Notes under the pieces: generated by a model
The model's input: the letters and a program-made list of their open reading frames with translations, nothing else
The model's database searches: none
What the model was told of the DNA's origin: nothing
Assembly: GCA_963693305.1 (NCBI GenBank)
Contig: OY855905.1
Coordinates: 28,912,937 to 28,976,936, forward strand
Source: Meandrina meandrites
Lineage: Eukaryota > Cnidaria > Anthozoa > Scleractinia > Meandrinidae
Direction of reading: 5' to 3'
DNA: 64,000 nucleotides
Made by a program: the position numbers and the translations under genes
In this document: in pieces, positions 1-12,574 of the stretch
Position numbering within the stretch: the first letter of the stretch is position 1
How the letters are laid out: each line of letters begins with the position of its first letter

Positions 1-143
1 CAACCTTTTAATTGACGATGACTTTCACTCTACTTCAATCACCAATAACAAATGTTGTCTAGACTTCCCTCACTAAGATGATCACACTAGTTAAACTTCA
101 CTATGTTTTTATTTTGTTATGATCAGTTTTATTGAAAAAGCAG

Positions 144-247
144 GGAATTCTTCTCCTTGGGCACCTCCCAATAGCTCAATAGATGTCACTGGTTCCACTC
201 CCCCTCCAAAGAAATTTCCCGGTTTTGCCCAGGTTAAAAAGTTTTGA
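144..247 (+). CDS. probable exon of a gene entering from the left edge, product unknown
   Basis: An AG acceptor ends at 143 after a T-rich tract. The following frame (first full codon at 146) reads NSSPWAPPNSSIDVTGSTPP and continues PKKFPGFAQ, a Ser/Pro-rich composition unlike the AT-rich surroundings. It either splices at a weak donor after 232 (cag|gttaaa) or reads on five codons to TGA at 245-247 as a terminal exon. AATAAA at about 377 would suit a 3' end. The family is not recognised. An in-frame ATG at about 119 would allow an unspliced ORF of some 40 codons, but I prefer the spliced reading. Confidence 0.4.
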
Positions 248-1145
248 TGTGATCACTGCATTGCATGATGTAAACCAAGTTCTGCTTTTGATCATACAAG
301 ACCACAGACATGCTATGATTTTTTTTTTATTTTAAAATGTAATTGGCTCATATTCAAATCTTTCAAAAATTTTGAAATAAATGAAATGTTTATTCCTGTT
401 TGTATTATTACTGTATTTCCTCTGTTAACCTTTATAGAGCCCCCAATGTATTATAAAAATTTTGATTTAACTGATATAAAGGGGAAATTTTTCAGAAGGA
501 GGTTTCACATGACTGTGTTAGGGGAAGGCAGATCTTATTGGGGCAAGATTTGTACAATCAATACAACTGAGAGTATTTGCTGACAATACAATCACTTACC
601 ATTCAGATAAAAATGGGAATTACATTTGTATGTTCCAGTTAATTATTAATTAAAAATCCTCTTTTTCCCCCACTCCACTCCACTTCACTCTTTCTGTGAG
701 ATTACCAAAAAAAGAGAAACTGGCAAATAGATGGGGAAAGGAACAAAGGAAATAGAAGTTTGGAGGTGGTAATACAGCATATGAAAATGAATAAAGAAGC
801 AGAAACCATTTTAAAGAAAACTAAGGAAAGTGAAAGTTCAGACTCCCTAGCCCCCCCCCCCCCCCCCCACCTACCCATGAAAGGGACCTCTGTGATTTGA
901 TGTAGAAATACTGCTGATTGGGCATGAACACAGTCAAATCAAACATGAATTGACAAGGATGAAAAATACATTGCTATAAGGGTTTGGGAGGGACAAATAA
1001 ATAATTTGGCAAAATCCATTCAAAAGCCATTCAGACTGAAATTCCTAAAGGGGACTGCAGTTTTGGATATGCATGCATGTAGGTAAAATAGATTGGTGTG
1101 GTGTGGTGAGGGTTTAATAGATGTGGGGGCTAAAGTGAGGAAATA

Positions 1146-2091
1146 CAGTAATTCTGATTTTAAGGATGGTGCCTACTAATAGCGAGGTATTTTTGCCCGG
1201 CCGATGACTATGCAAGGGAAGTAGATGTTACCAAGGGCTATTAAAATCCAAAAAGAAAATTGGGGGTGGCCACGCAAATTTTCGAGATAATTAGGTTTGA
1301 AATCTTGAAAAAAGTGCTGACGTGGCATTTTCAAAAAACGTAAAAGGAAATAAAATTTCCTTACAAATTACCTTTGAATTTGGTTTTTCATGAACAAAAT
1401 CAACACTAAATATAACGATCTTAAAAATAACTAACAAATACTATCTTTGAAACTGCGTGAACCACGTTTTTATTGACAAAACGATTGCACTTGAGCCATT
1501 TTTGACTCTAACAGCTCTCTCTTGCAAGGCCAGAAAAACAGCCTAAACAATTTTTGCACTGAACGAAAAATTAATCATGTGTTCTATAGACTTACCACCT
1601 CCATTTTATAAAATAAAAAGTATGGGTCACCACGCGTTTTTAAAAGTTATACGAGTTGTATGGAATCGCTTTTGAGGTCATTTACACTTTTCCTATCCCC
1701 TCCCTAGCGAGTTAAATATTTGCTTCTCGCGCAATTTTTCACGCGTGCACCACGCCATATGTAGTTGGCAGTTTGCTGATTTAATACGTTTGAGCGATTA
1801 GCGATGTGTTTCAGACTGTTAAATGTGAGCCATTTTTATCGATAAGCGTTTAGGGCTTACTGATATGTTACTCTTTCACTGTTCCTGGTTTAGTACGTCC
1901 ATTAACTGGATTTCGTTGCAACCGAAATTTTCTTGCATTTTAGTCGCGCGCTTGGTCGCGAAGTTGAATTCGTCATTTTGAGCGAGCAAATTCCCTTAGC
2001 GCGCACGTCTAGTGCAATCGATGCCTTGCGTGATGCGCAGAAGATGTGCGCAGTAACAAAAGTAGGCACCGTCCTTAAAATACTTTTACTG
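1146..2091. mobile_element. MITE-like element with CAGTAA termini and TA target duplication
   Basis: The ends are inverted copies: TTAAGGATGGTGCCTACT from about 1160 matches the complement of AGTAGGCACCGTCCTTAA near 2061-2078 with one mismatch. The homology extends outward to CAGTA at 1146 and TACTG ending at 2091. Both ends are flanked by TA (1144-1145 and 2092-2093), as expected for Tc1/mariner-type insertion. About 946 bp long, with no transposase frame, so non-autonomous. Confidence 0.7.
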
Positions 2092-4344
2092 TAAAAGAAG
2101 ATAAAAGTAATGTTGTTTGAAGTCCTTCTTATCTTTTTATTGTTTTTGAACAACCACTTCATCAATCATTTTGGAAAGAGAAAACAATTAAATAAAAATA
2201 AAAAAACTATTGCAGTCCTAACTACACTCTACTTTGTGTTCTTCTGAATTAAATGACTTGCTCTGAATTAAAGCTATTCAGTCCAGGCCTGTACATATTT
2301 TTTAGCTGAATATAATTTGGGAAATTTATAATTGAGCAACTGGCTACATGAAGTTCATGACTGCTAATCAAAGTACTTTTTCTATTACTGATTGAGTGGT
2401 TGTCTTGACAACTAAAATAACATTGATGATTCTACCTTTATGCACTAAAAATTTTATTGAATTTTCAATACCAGAGTGTTTCATATTGTTTTTATTAATT
2501 AACAGATTGAATGTTTTTCCTTTACATTTCCAAAATTCACTTCACTCAAAAGGGCTTATCACTTTCCAAATCAAATAGTTTTTTTTTTCATTTATTTCAA
2601 TATAGTTCCAACTTGGTATCTGCTTAGCTATATGCATGTCTGTGGTACTTGTAGTTACTACTCAATGGCCCATGTGTACAAATATGACTTCTAAATTAAA
2701 CACTTATCCCTTCGGCTTCACTGACAGAAAAATATGTCTTGACATTTTGCCAAATGAACACAAATTTGGGAAATAATGTTTGAGCCAACTAGTGTTGGGG
2801 AAGTTTGTTGCAGAAATAAATAAAAATTAGATTTCTGTGCATCGATCGAGTTACATTCAGACACCCAGTGTGGAAGTATTAAATTGAATAATTATTACTA
2901 TTAACTAGTGGTACCTATCGGTAGAAGTGCCAACGAGTACAACAAGAGAGAAGGGTTGTGAGGATAATAAATTTATTGTAAATGTTTGACTAAAAGTACA
3001 CTTTATGATGTGGGTGTGATCAATGTACATTACATGTATATTTCGTTGCGGAATGTTTGTGGAATAAACTGATGCGATTTGGTGAAGGCCTAATGAAGGA
3101 GTTCTAAAATGATACTAAAGTAGTGAGAAACCTTGTGAAATCCATGTAATTTGAGGGTTGCAAGCCATTGCAGTTCTATGTCGCTATTTTGGAAAGGTGT
3201 CAGCTGTTTTTAAGTCCAATAGACCTTAAATCAAAGTGGCTGTGAGCCACTGAAACTCGGAAAATATATAGCCTTTGTTTACTTCATATATAGTAACACA
3301 AATAAAGGCTGCATTTTACCCAACCCCCTACCCGCTTCACAAGACTAATTGATTACTAAATTTAATATTAAAGACTCTGTCGACTGCGAGTGTTTGTTAT
3401 TGTTTTGATTCTGGCAATGAAGAAAATCGTTCGAAAATCAAAAAGATTTAGGGCATTCGTGGCCTAAAATAAAATATACCGGTAGAAACAGGTATAAAAT
3501 GTTTACTTTCGAGGTCATCCAGCTAAGAAATACTTTATTTTGAAATTATGACCTCGCGTCGTGGGGCGCGAGCTACAATTACAATTACAAGCTCCTGTCG
3601 CCATACGCGTCATTGGTCGTCATTTGTAACAACTCCATAAAATAAATTTCCTTTTTATTTGCTTTTAGAAGCACATATACAGAGTATGTATATACAGTAC
3701 TTAGTGCTCTTAAAATACGAGATGTAGAACAAGAGCAATGAACATTTCGTGGCGATTTCCATACCGCGGTTTGGAATTCCTGCGGAGATTGTTTCGATAA
3801 GCGGTCACGTACAGATTCTAAATGCTTTCAGTTCGATCTTTTTTCAGTCCGAAAGAACGCACTTTTCATCGAAATAAAAATTTCAAATAATCTCAATAAA
3901 GCTTACTTGGTACTGGAAGAATCTACTGGCAATGCGAAGGGAAATAATTCTGCAGCGATTCAGTGTCACTCAGCTCAATACTGCAACAAACGTGAGCAGT
4001 TTTCACTTTGCCTGTATCCGAGGTCATCTTCTTTGTTTCTCCATTGATTCTGGGCAGATTTTCTTGAATAAATCTTTTCGGAAGAGCCTCTGGTTACAGT
4101 CTAGGCCTTACGCAGGCGATTCTTGGCACCCGCCATGCATGGCTAAAAGCAGGCCGTTGTTTAGCTTCTCACACATGTGAGTTTGCGGATCACGTATCGA
4201 CGCCATGAATCATGCATCGTGCACGTGCTGAACAAATAAGTAGCGCGCTGATTGGCCACAACTATGACAAATTGTGCACGTGCTGAACAGTTTCTGCTCA
4301 ACAGATTGGCTAAAAACATCAGACATTGTGTCGTCACGATCTAC

Positions 4345-4406
4345 CTTACATTACATTACCTTACATTACATTACATTACATTACATTACATTACATTACT
4401 TACATT
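4345..4406. repeat. (TTACA)n microsatellite
   Basis: About a dozen near-perfect TTACA/CTTACA pentamers in tandem. The small open frames across it are repeat artefacts. Confidence 0.9.
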
Positions 4407-4481
4407 TCTACATTTTGGAGCGTTTGTGAGATTTTTTTCCGCACATACAAATCTTCTCACGGCTCTATAATCTGCCGCCTC

Positions 4482-4513
4482 GTCAGGCCTTCTGGTCTTC
4501 CAGAAGGCCTGAC
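4482..4513. repeat. short perfect hairpin
   Basis: GTCAGGCCTTCTGG, a four-base loop TCTT, then CCAGAAGGCCTGAC: a perfect 14-bp stem. No poly-T run or gene end is attached, so I do not call it a terminator. It may be a remnant of a foldback element. Confidence 0.8.
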
Positions 4514-5851
4514 TCGTTGGCAATGATTGCAGAAAAAAAGTGGTGGCTCTTCTGTACCATTCAAATATCAAAGGGAAAATGTTTTTATTTCTACTAAATT
4601 TGAATTGTAGAATTATTAAAAAGACTTCTTGACAAATTCATGTAGAAATTAAAATTGGTTATTTCACCGTGCTACATGTATTCAACAGTTCATTAGGGGG
4701 ACTGAGAGTTGTTCTCAAGTGTGAAAATTTCATATTACCAGTTCTTCAAAAACAGTTTAGTTTTTATTCCTACTAAATTCTCACTAACTTGATTACATGG
4801 ATTTGTGAAGTGAATTATTGATGAATGAACCGTTGTTCATCAGGGGAATTTAAAAGTATAAAATGTTAAATGTCCAAAATCTGTGTGAAATAGTTTTGAT
4901 TTGTACTAAATTCTCACTAGGTCCAAACACTATCAGAGATTCTGAGAATAAGTTTAAATTTACCTAAATCTTGTTACCGTACTTTTTCTGACTTTTGCTG
5001 AAGGGATAAGTGTATAATGTGGTTAAATCATTAATATTGTTGTCTCTATCTAATTTTATTTGGCCAACATTTCCCAATTTAGCAAAACTTGCAACAAAAA
5101 TCAAAAAACTTTATATCCCATTTTGGCTTTTTCGACGAACGTGGGCCATTGTACTTTAGTAACCCAATAACAAAGAATGACCGCTGAAGAACAATGTCTG
5201 TTATAGCTCTCAAACACAATGTCGCATTATTAACTCTATAACCTTCTTTAGACTTGGATACAATTTGAGCTTATTCATATTTGCAGATTGTCTGAAAAAA
5301 ATCTGTAAAAAAACTTATTGACTTTGTGTCCAATATTTCATGTTATTGCTGTATTTTTGAGGTTTTGTGCTTTGTTGCTCAGTTTGGAAGTTGTTTTCTT
5401 GGGTTCGAGGCATTGAATTAGCATTTCTTCGCACGCTTAATTTTTTTTTGAGTAGCAGTAAGTTATAAACCGCAATTTATACACAAATTAAGGCCTTTTT
5501 CAAGCGCGCAGTGTTGGTCTATTTTCGCTTGCCAGCATAGCTGCTTAGGTTTTTGCATTGTTAATTTGATGCTCCTAATTTTGGAGTTTGATGCTGTGCT
5601 TTTTCACGCCTTTCGGTTGTCCTGATTTGTGCATTCAGCCAAAATTCGGCGAGTAACGACGTTCAAAATTTGAATACGGGAAGGGCAATTAGCCAAAGTT
5701 ATTTAAAAACTCGACTTCCATTTTGAGCAACATAGTACAGTTTGTAACTTGTAAATACAACAGCGAAAACATGATAGAGCTAAAGTGAGAGTGTTTGGGC
5801 AGACATTGTTTATTTTAGTGGGGGTTTACGTAAAAGCAGAACTTGGTTTGT

Positions 5852-6131
5852 AGTCCTGTTATGCGGTGTAATCTTTTATGCAATAGTCTCGCAATACTCT
5901 CGAAGGCGGCGAACAAGTGTGTTATGTGAAACATTGTGCTGTGTTGCTTTACGCGCAGAAGGCAAAATTCTTCCGGGACGGTCCGCGGTCCGGTGGTTCC
6001 ATCTTGTTTTGTAAGGGTTTTGACTCTTGCGCGGTGCGTTACACCGTCCAATGTTTTATGTAATTTGTCATGCCGTTTTCGAGATGATCGCGTGACAAAT
6101 TGCATGACAGATTACACTGCATAACAGGACT
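5852..6131. mobile_element. 280-bp MITE-like inverted-repeat element
   Basis: AGTCCTGTTATGCGGTGTAA at the left end is matched in inverted orientation by TTACACTGCATAACAGGACT at the right end, with one mismatch. The interior has a second nested inverted pair (TAATTTGTCATGC / GCATGACAGATTA). No transposase. The 96-codon open frame on the minus strand is a by-product of the repeat. Confidence 0.65.
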
Positions 6132-6226
6132 TTGTCATGAACACAAGTGTTTATCTGGTTAGTTTTAGTGGATTGCTTGTAAAAATGACAACATAAAAAC
6201 TGCCTCTGTGTCTCTTTATTTGCATG

Positions 6227-7100
6227 TTATTGTGTAGAGAATTGGGGGAGCGAGTCTTAATTAAATATTCAAGATTTAAATCGCCTTAAAATTCAAAAAC
6301 AGTGGAATTTGAAAGTTTTTTGTTTTATTGTTGTTGTGAATTTGGGTTTTGAATGGCATCAAATAATACATCCTCGGGAACCCAGCGGCAGTTAATCGGG
6401 GCAAGACGAAGCAAACCGAGCGGCAAAATCTGCGCGACGAAAGTTCACGTCTCGCCGATTTTGCTGTTCGGTCAACTTGGTCTCGCCCCGATTAACTGCC
6501 GCTAGGTTCCCGACGATGGCAACGAAATTGAACACGGATGAGAAAATAACAAAATAAAAAGTGTTTTCGGTTTAGTTTTGGAACAAATATGATCAAATGG
6601 CCTATGACAGACGAAAGAGAAATCGCGGTTCAAACGTTTTGCGCGAAATTATTTTGTAGAGAATTTGGGAGAGGCTTAATTAAATATTCAAGATTTGAAT
6701 CACCTCAAACTGCAAACCCGGTGGAATTTAAAAGCTGTTTGTTTTATTGGTATTGTTAACTTGGGTTTTGAAGAGTATCGACTAATAATCGTCTCGCCAA
6801 TTTTGCTGCTTCGTCTCGTCCCGATTAACTGTCGCTTGGTTCCCGAACATGACAATGAATTAAATTGAACATGAATTAGAAAAGAAGTAAATAAAAAAGT
6901 GTTTTCGGTTCAGTTTTGGAAGACAATATAATCAATTGGCCTATGATAGCGAAAATCGAATTAAACAATTATTTGGTAACCAAATAAAGTTTTGTTTTGG
7001 AAGTCAAGAACTAGGATTGGCCTATCAAATACTGAGGAAAATCAAATTATATATTCGGTTGTTGGATAAAGATTTCTAGCTTTAGTTTAAAGTTTTGGAC
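6227..7100. repeat. tandemly duplicated ~415-bp block with partial further copies
   Basis: A block starting near 6227 (TAGAGAATTGGGGGAG, then TTAATTAAATATTCAAGATT) recurs near 6656 with scattered substitutions. The segment GTGTTTTCGGTT..AGTTTTGGA..TTGGCCTATGA appears near 6560 and 6898, with shorter echoes near 6985 and 7090. This looks like old unequal duplication of non-coding DNA. Confidence 0.6.
6375..6512. repeat. 138-bp hairpin element
   Basis: The left arm CGGGAACCCAGCGGCAGTTA (6375 onward, continuing to 6402) pairs with the right arm at 6485-6512 over 28 bp with one mismatch. An inner pair (ACCGAGCGGCAAAATC / GATTTTGCTGTTCGGT) extends the structure. A degraded copy of the right arm lies near 6790-6845, inside the duplicated block. 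Confidence 0.7.
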
Positions 7101-7217
7101 GCCAAGATAAACTATTGGCCTACTTTTCGAATTTTGAATACGGAAGATGTGACATTTCAAGCTTACGGACGCCGGATACTTCTTTAGAATTTCTCTAGAT
7201 TTGAACTTATTCGTAAC

Positions 7218-7334
7218 ACCCCGGTTAAACGCTGTACTTTGGATGAGCCGAACTTAATGCAAATGAGGAAAAGCTATTGTTTTTGCTCATTTGCACTTCG
7301 TTCGACTCGAGAAAAGTACGGCGTTTGACCCGGG
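7218..7334. repeat. foldback element
   Basis: CCCGGTTAAACGCTGTACTTT on the left is inverted on the right as AAAGTACGGCGTTTGACCCGGG. Inner arms (GCAAATGAG / CTCATTTGC) extend the pairing. No coding content. Confidence 0.6.
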
Positions 7335-7789
7335 CCAAACGTCAATCCGAAAAATGGGAATTTCAAATAATCGACGTTCTATTTTAGTTGTTCATGAATT
7401 CGGTTTGTTAATTTTGACAAAATAATTTTTATGAGTTGATGCTTAATTCGTTTTTGTTTTTGAAAACTAAAAGAAAATTATGTTTTAAGGTTTTAAGAAA
7501 GAAAATTCCTAAACAGGTATCAGCTCGTTCCAAAGAATCCCAAATGACTATCAGCTCAATCTAGTGTCGCTTGTGAAACTCCAGTCGAGCCAGATTAATA
7601 GCATTCCTTGTTCTAAACTAACCCCAACATCCAGGAAATGTACCGCCCATGACCTGCACTAAAGCACTCCTGTTTTACGTCCTTCACAACAGACGATTTC
7701 CAGATACATTGATTGAAGACAAACATCGTCAAAAGCCAATTGGAATAAAGGTGTGGTATTCTGACGCAGTTAAGTAAAACCGACAAGAC

Positions 7790-8020
7790 ATGAAAAGCAA
7801 ACTCTCACCTCCCCTCATTATGCCTTCTCCACTTGAGAGCAAACGACCAAATCATCAAAGTGTCCAAGTGCCTCCATCAAATATGAGCGGAACAGATAAA
7901 CGCACCAGGATTTCTCAGTTGGAATATTGCAGAGGAACATCAGAAACACCCACCTCAGAGCAAGAGCTTCCACAACCCTGCAGGGACGTTGATCGGCTAG
8001 ATGTTAATCTGACCATTTGA
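7790..8020 (+). CDS. candidate small ORF or terminal exon, product unknown
   Basis: An ATG-initiated 76-codon frame, rich in Ser, Pro, Thr and Gln, ends at TGA (8018-8020). Its composition (for example SPPLIMPSPLESKRPNHQSV) is less AT-driven than neighbouring frames. An in-frame TAA lies just upstream of the ATG. The preceding stretch 7517-7670 is also open in one frame (reading ISSFQRIPNDYQLNLVSLVK onward) behind an AG at 7515-7516, so 7517-8020 could be transcribed as exon plus UTR. No motif or family is recognised and splice sites are weak. Confidence 0.2.
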   Translation: MKSKLSPPLIMPSPLESKRPNHQSVQVPPSNMSGTDKRTRISQLEYCRGTSETPTSEQELPQPCRDVDRLDVNLTI

Positions 8021-8113
8021 AATGTGTGCGGGTGTGCGGGCCATCTCAGTTCCTGAAAATAATCTAAAATATACTAATTCAGTGGAAAATGTAAAATCCA
8101 CAAAGAAAAATAA

Positions 8114-8507
8114 ACAAGCTCATTAGCACAGTAAGAACAGAAAATGCCTACCCCACTTATTTGAAACTATGCCCCATGTACTAACTTATAAGGTAAAAAG
8201 TAAATACTGATTATGCAGTAATGATATTAAAACTTACTTAACTAAGCAAAAGTTCTTCGACACTTTTAACGTGCACTTGAAGGAGCAATAGCTAAGATTG
8301 TTTAAGATATGACTTCTGCTTAAAAATACTGACATCGAAACCATCATACCAAAAAGGAAAATCCCTTTCGTTTCGTAGTAGGATACTGAGGGGCTTATAT
8401 GTAAGGCTAACTTGGCAAGGCCCACCCCCTGAATTGAAATAGTTTCATGTGTAATCATCGTTTTTAACTGAATTAGGAATTGCTTACTTTTGTGCTAATG
8501 AGCTCGT
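8114..8507. mobile_element. MITE-like inverted-repeat element
   Basis: ACAAGCTCATTAGCACA at 8114-8130 is inverted at 8491-8507 (TGTGCTAATGAGCTCGT), spanning about 394 bp. No coding content; AT-rich interior. Confidence 0.5.
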
Positions 8508-8512
8508 GTAGC

Positions 8513-8742
8513 ACCTTTAAACAAAGAAGACGAACAAGAAAAAAACTAATAAAAATATCTAAGTTTGAAATTAATTGATTGTGTAAAAAATAATGCGTTT
8601 TGTACGAAAGTAGAAAAATTGAACTTGCAAAATCCTGGCGACTGGTATTGAATAAATAATTTCATGATAAGACAATTGAATTAATTGGGATAGTCTTGAA
8701 GCTGAAAAATGTAATTATAAAATGTCTTCTTTGTTTAAAGGT
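8513..8742. mobile_element. 230-bp MITE-like element
   Basis: Terminal inverted repeat ACCTTTAAACAAAGAAGAC (8513-8531) against GTCTTCTTTGTTTAAAGGT (8724-8742), a perfect match. It sits directly beside the preceding element. Confidence 0.65.
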
Positions 8743-9519
8743 AACAATAGATAATATTGCAGTCTCAAGTACCATCATACTGTTGCCGGAAAGATGTAAT
8801 CCAAAAACATATCCCTTGATTGTTTTTAGTGTAAAAAAATAGAAATAAGGATATATGGCCCCACCAGAAAAAGTTGTAATCAGTGAGAGATGAATTGGCC
8901 AAAAAAGTTAATGTTAGTTTAAAATAATTAAGACTTAAAGCATGATGAACATTGAGACTACAAAGTTTCTAACCTTAAAAAAAATGAAATATTTCTTTGA
9001 AAACAGGATTCCTTTTGAGCAGCTACTCTCCCAAAAGTAAAGTAAATTAGAAGTTTGGATTACCCAAAGTGAAGTCATTGTTGCCTTTTTATACAAAATT
9101 AACCAAAATTATTGTCAACTCATGCCAAGGGATCCAGGGACAATAAATGGAGGTGGACAAATGTTGAAACTATGGGAGAAAGTGTAAGTAAAGGTTTACA
9201 AGAAAAACTCTTTCATTTTCTCTTACAAACTTTCATTTACACCTCTTCCCATCATTTCAACCTTGGCTCACTCTCATCTGCCAAAAGTCTCCAATCATAT
9301 GAATTGAACCAAAGCAAATAAATATGATTTTATCAATGTAAATGTTAGAATATAATTAACTGCTCAAAAAGAACCTTGTGAGTAGTAAAGAATTTTGAAC
9401 TGAGTTTTCAAAAGCAAATAAGTGGCTTTCGAATTTATCCTGATGTTTACATTGTTTTGAATTTATATAAGATTTAACCAATGGCCTTTGATATTGGAAA
9501 GCTGTAGTATTAAAATTTA

Positions 9520-10010
9520 GGTACTTTTAATGTGTACACCAAAATGCCTGTCACATGAAAATTAAAAGGAGAATAGGTTTGGAAATAGATAAACTATATA
9601 TTTTTTCTTTTTTAACAAAGCAGATTTTAGTTGAGGCATTCCAAGAGTAGCATGTTCAAACACAGCTGTTTCCTACTGCCGAAACATATAACCACCGAAA
9701 ATCCGTCTGGGTTTGCAGACTATTCCAAGAGTAATCCAATTGATTTGTTTAATAGCTTTGGATTTAAGAAAATGAGGTTATAAAAATTTGAGTCTATTTA
9801 CCGTAATGTGTACACCAAAATGTCTGTACACTGAGCACAGGAAAAAGAGGTTTTTGTTTTTGTTTAATGAAACAGATTTAAGGGTATTTCCAATCGATTT
9901 GAATCTTTTTTAACATGAATGCTAGTTATTTTCTGAAATTGAATTTGAGTCTTTGTATTGTGTACATTCAAGTGTCTGTACATATGAAAAGAGAATTAAC
10001 TGAACTGAAT
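9520..10010. repeat. three diverged copies of a short repeat
   Basis: GTGTACACCAAAATG.CTGT near 9533 and 9809 and GTGTACATTCAAGTGTCTGT near 9961 are each preceded by a similar AT-rich lead (TTGAGTCT..T). Spacing is irregular (276 and 152 bp). Non-coding. Confidence 0.45.
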
Positions 10011-10289
10011 ATATTGCTATTGGTAAAATAGTGTTCCCACTCTGATATTGTGAAAGAAACATTTGGTTTTTGTTTCTAAATATTAGACAATTTATGGAAA
10101 ATATCTGACAAACTAAAATCTAAAGATACTCGTAGAGTTAAAGCCACTTATTTGCTAATGATTGGCACACACCACACACTGGACAGTTATAATCTGTTTA
10201 TGTTAGCAGCTACATGTGCATCAAAGTGTTGACATTTTAAATGAGTTTTTATGATCAGAACCTAGCTCTTTGTAGTAAAATAAATGATT

Positions 10290-10430
10290 TACTAATTTAT
10301 TTCAAGATTGAATGATTATTTACTTGATTAATTGAATGATTATTTGATTGTCTGTTGATTAATTTAATTGTTTGGTTGATAAGTTGAAAGACGTTTATTG
10401 ATAAATTGATGAATGGATAAATTGAAGGGT
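10290..10430. repeat. degenerate TTGATTAA-type simple repeat
   Basis: A run of imperfect units such as TTGAATGATTATTTGATT and TTGATAAATTGATGAATGG. Low-complexity sequence, no gene. Confidence 0.55.
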
Positions 10431-11224
10431 TCGGTCGAAAAAGGGCCTTAGCGATTTTTGGCGAAAAATGAACATCGTCAAAACAACTTAAAATTTCGCA
10501 TGCTGGTTCGTTTATATGTGTAAAATACTGTTCTGTATTTATTTTTGCCGGTTTTTGCTTCGTTTTCGAGTTATAACGTATGCAAAAAACTCACTTTTTC
10601 CAGTCGGCGTCTGTTGAAGTTAATTCGTTTTCAATAAAACAAAAGAAACCATTGTTTTGTCAGAACAATGAAGACAGCGAAATATGCATAATCGCGCATG
10701 AATAATCAGATGAATGTTTGCCGTAATCAAAAGTCTATTCGTTCTACGTTCTTTTTGATTTATTACCCTCTTAAGTTATTGATGGATCGATCTTGATGCA
10801 AAATGTAAATCCGTGTTTTGTTCCCGAAAGCCCAGACCTTGAATAAGAACCATGACCCCACATTTCTTATTCAGATTACAAAGTGACTTGTCATTTGTAG
10901 CTGTAATTTTGGTCATCGTGCTTAACCCAAACATATAATGACTCCAAAAAAGACTACAGAATCTGTATCACTTTGTGCACATGTAACTTGGTAATAAACA
11001 GCGAGTATTTAAATTGTAATACAAATGTTTGCCATGAATTATCAGGAAAAGTTTGGTCTTATTTGGCACAAGGCCATATCACGAAGTTGTTAATAGTATT
11101 TGTTAAAATGTAGTAATGCAGAATTTTCTTAGTATGTGCATGATTTCATGGTAAACACTTGCTAATGATATAGTTACCTTAATATATTAAAAATATTTAC
11201 AGTTTTGCTTAAGTGTAAGTTCTT

Positions 11225-11411
11225 GATCATCCCAGGCTTGCTTTCCACAGTCCTCAGTCCACGCTCCATGGTTTCTTGGTCCACAGTCCACAATCCACAG
11301 TCCACAGTCCTGGATCCTGAGTCCACGTCCTTGGTCACGATCCTGAGTCCACAGTTTTGAGTCCACAATCCTGGGTCTGCTATCCTGGGTCCATGGTCCT
11401 GGTCCTCTGTC
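11225..11411. repeat. degenerate GTCCACAGTCCT minisatellite
   Basis: At least a dozen imperfect 10-14-bp units built on TCCACAGTCC and TCCTGAGTCCAC. The overlapping open frames on the minus strand (repeating CGLWTVD-like peptides) are repeat artefacts. Confidence 0.75.
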
Positions 11412-11617
11412 CAATGCTCTCCCTCTTCACCGACATGCCTGCAAAAATATACATAATACAGTTGAACCCCTATTGCAAAGCTAGCCCCTGATTAACAGCC
11501 AGTTGTCAAAGTCCTAAAAGTAAAATACTGTAAATAACTGGACACCCTAAATAATTAAGCGACTGCAGTCACTTTTCAGCCATCCCAATGAGGACTCGAC
11601 TTTTACTTTTACTGCTG

Positions 11618-12574
11618 TTAAGGTTGCACAGGACCCTTGCTATCATTATGTATGCATTTATTTAAAGAGTATGCACGAACTGCAACGACTGAAGCCGACG
11701 GCAAACAAATGTTCATGACAATATATTTCTAAACTTTCTTTGTATCAGTTATTGTACGTTATTGTTCTCAGCTTTGACAGCTTTGTGTCCCATGCACTGG
11801 AACGAGTGAATTATCATAATTAGATTTACAGCTTTGAATATAGCGCACTTTGTTGTAAACATAGACTTGGAAGGTGGGTCTTTCTGTAGGTACCAGATGC
11901 AAATGAAGACACATTGTTTTTCCTTTGTTTGTGATTATTTGTATTTTGGAGCAGTATTGTTTCTTATCTTTTATTTCTTTTGTTTTACGTCATCTGTGTT
12001 CGGTACCTAAAGAAAGATCGCGAAAGGTCTTCGGAAGTGGCAAAACCTACAATTTTGTGTCCAAGTTTTCTCCGACAATACAGAATTTCATGAGTTGACT
12101 CGCAAGGAACATAAACTAGTCTTGGTGTACTCTATTGTGTTCTGGTCAAAGCGAATATTTAAAATCCCTTTTCAAAAAAATGATAGCATGTTTCAAAGTT
12201 TTGATTTCACATTTTTACCCTCTTAGGAGCCAATAACTCCCAGCAATTTTTAAATTCGAGAATTTCGTTCTGACCAGAACACAAAAGAGGTTATGATTTA
12301 CCACTAGGTTATATAGCTGTTTAATTAGCTGGAAACTTGGACACAAAATCGCATTATCTGTCGGTTAAAATTTAAGAGCTTGTAACATCGAAGTAAATGA
12401 TCATCTCTCAGTAAAATGACAATCATGATAAAATTCCACCATCCCCTATTATCCTTGATAAGTTTTGAAGGAATCGATATTCAAATTCGGAGAATTAAAC
12501 CTTAACAATATAACACCCTTTCAAAAAAAATGCTAACGAATTTATTAATGCGCAAGGGTCCTGCGCGACCTTAA
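11618..12574. mobile_element. 957-bp inverted-repeat element
   Basis: TTAAGGTTGCACAGGACCCT at 11618 (continuing TGC) pairs with the inverted copy ending at 12574 (AGGGTCCTGCGCGACCTTAA) over 23 bp with two mismatches. No transposase frame inside, so probably a non-autonomous DNA element. Confidence 0.6.

Larger units (their letters stand above)
248..7516. other. left intergenic region, no supported gene
   Basis: AT-rich DNA with no exon I can support on either strand. It holds a poly-C run (about 850-868), several inverted-repeat elements listed separately, a TTACA pentanucleotide array and a tandemly duplicated block at 6227-7100. Short open frames here overlap inverted repeats or lack codon structure. 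Confidence 0.5.

Noticed and set aside
5815..6105. 96-codon minus-strand frame
   Set aside because: Coincides with the MITE at 5852-6131.
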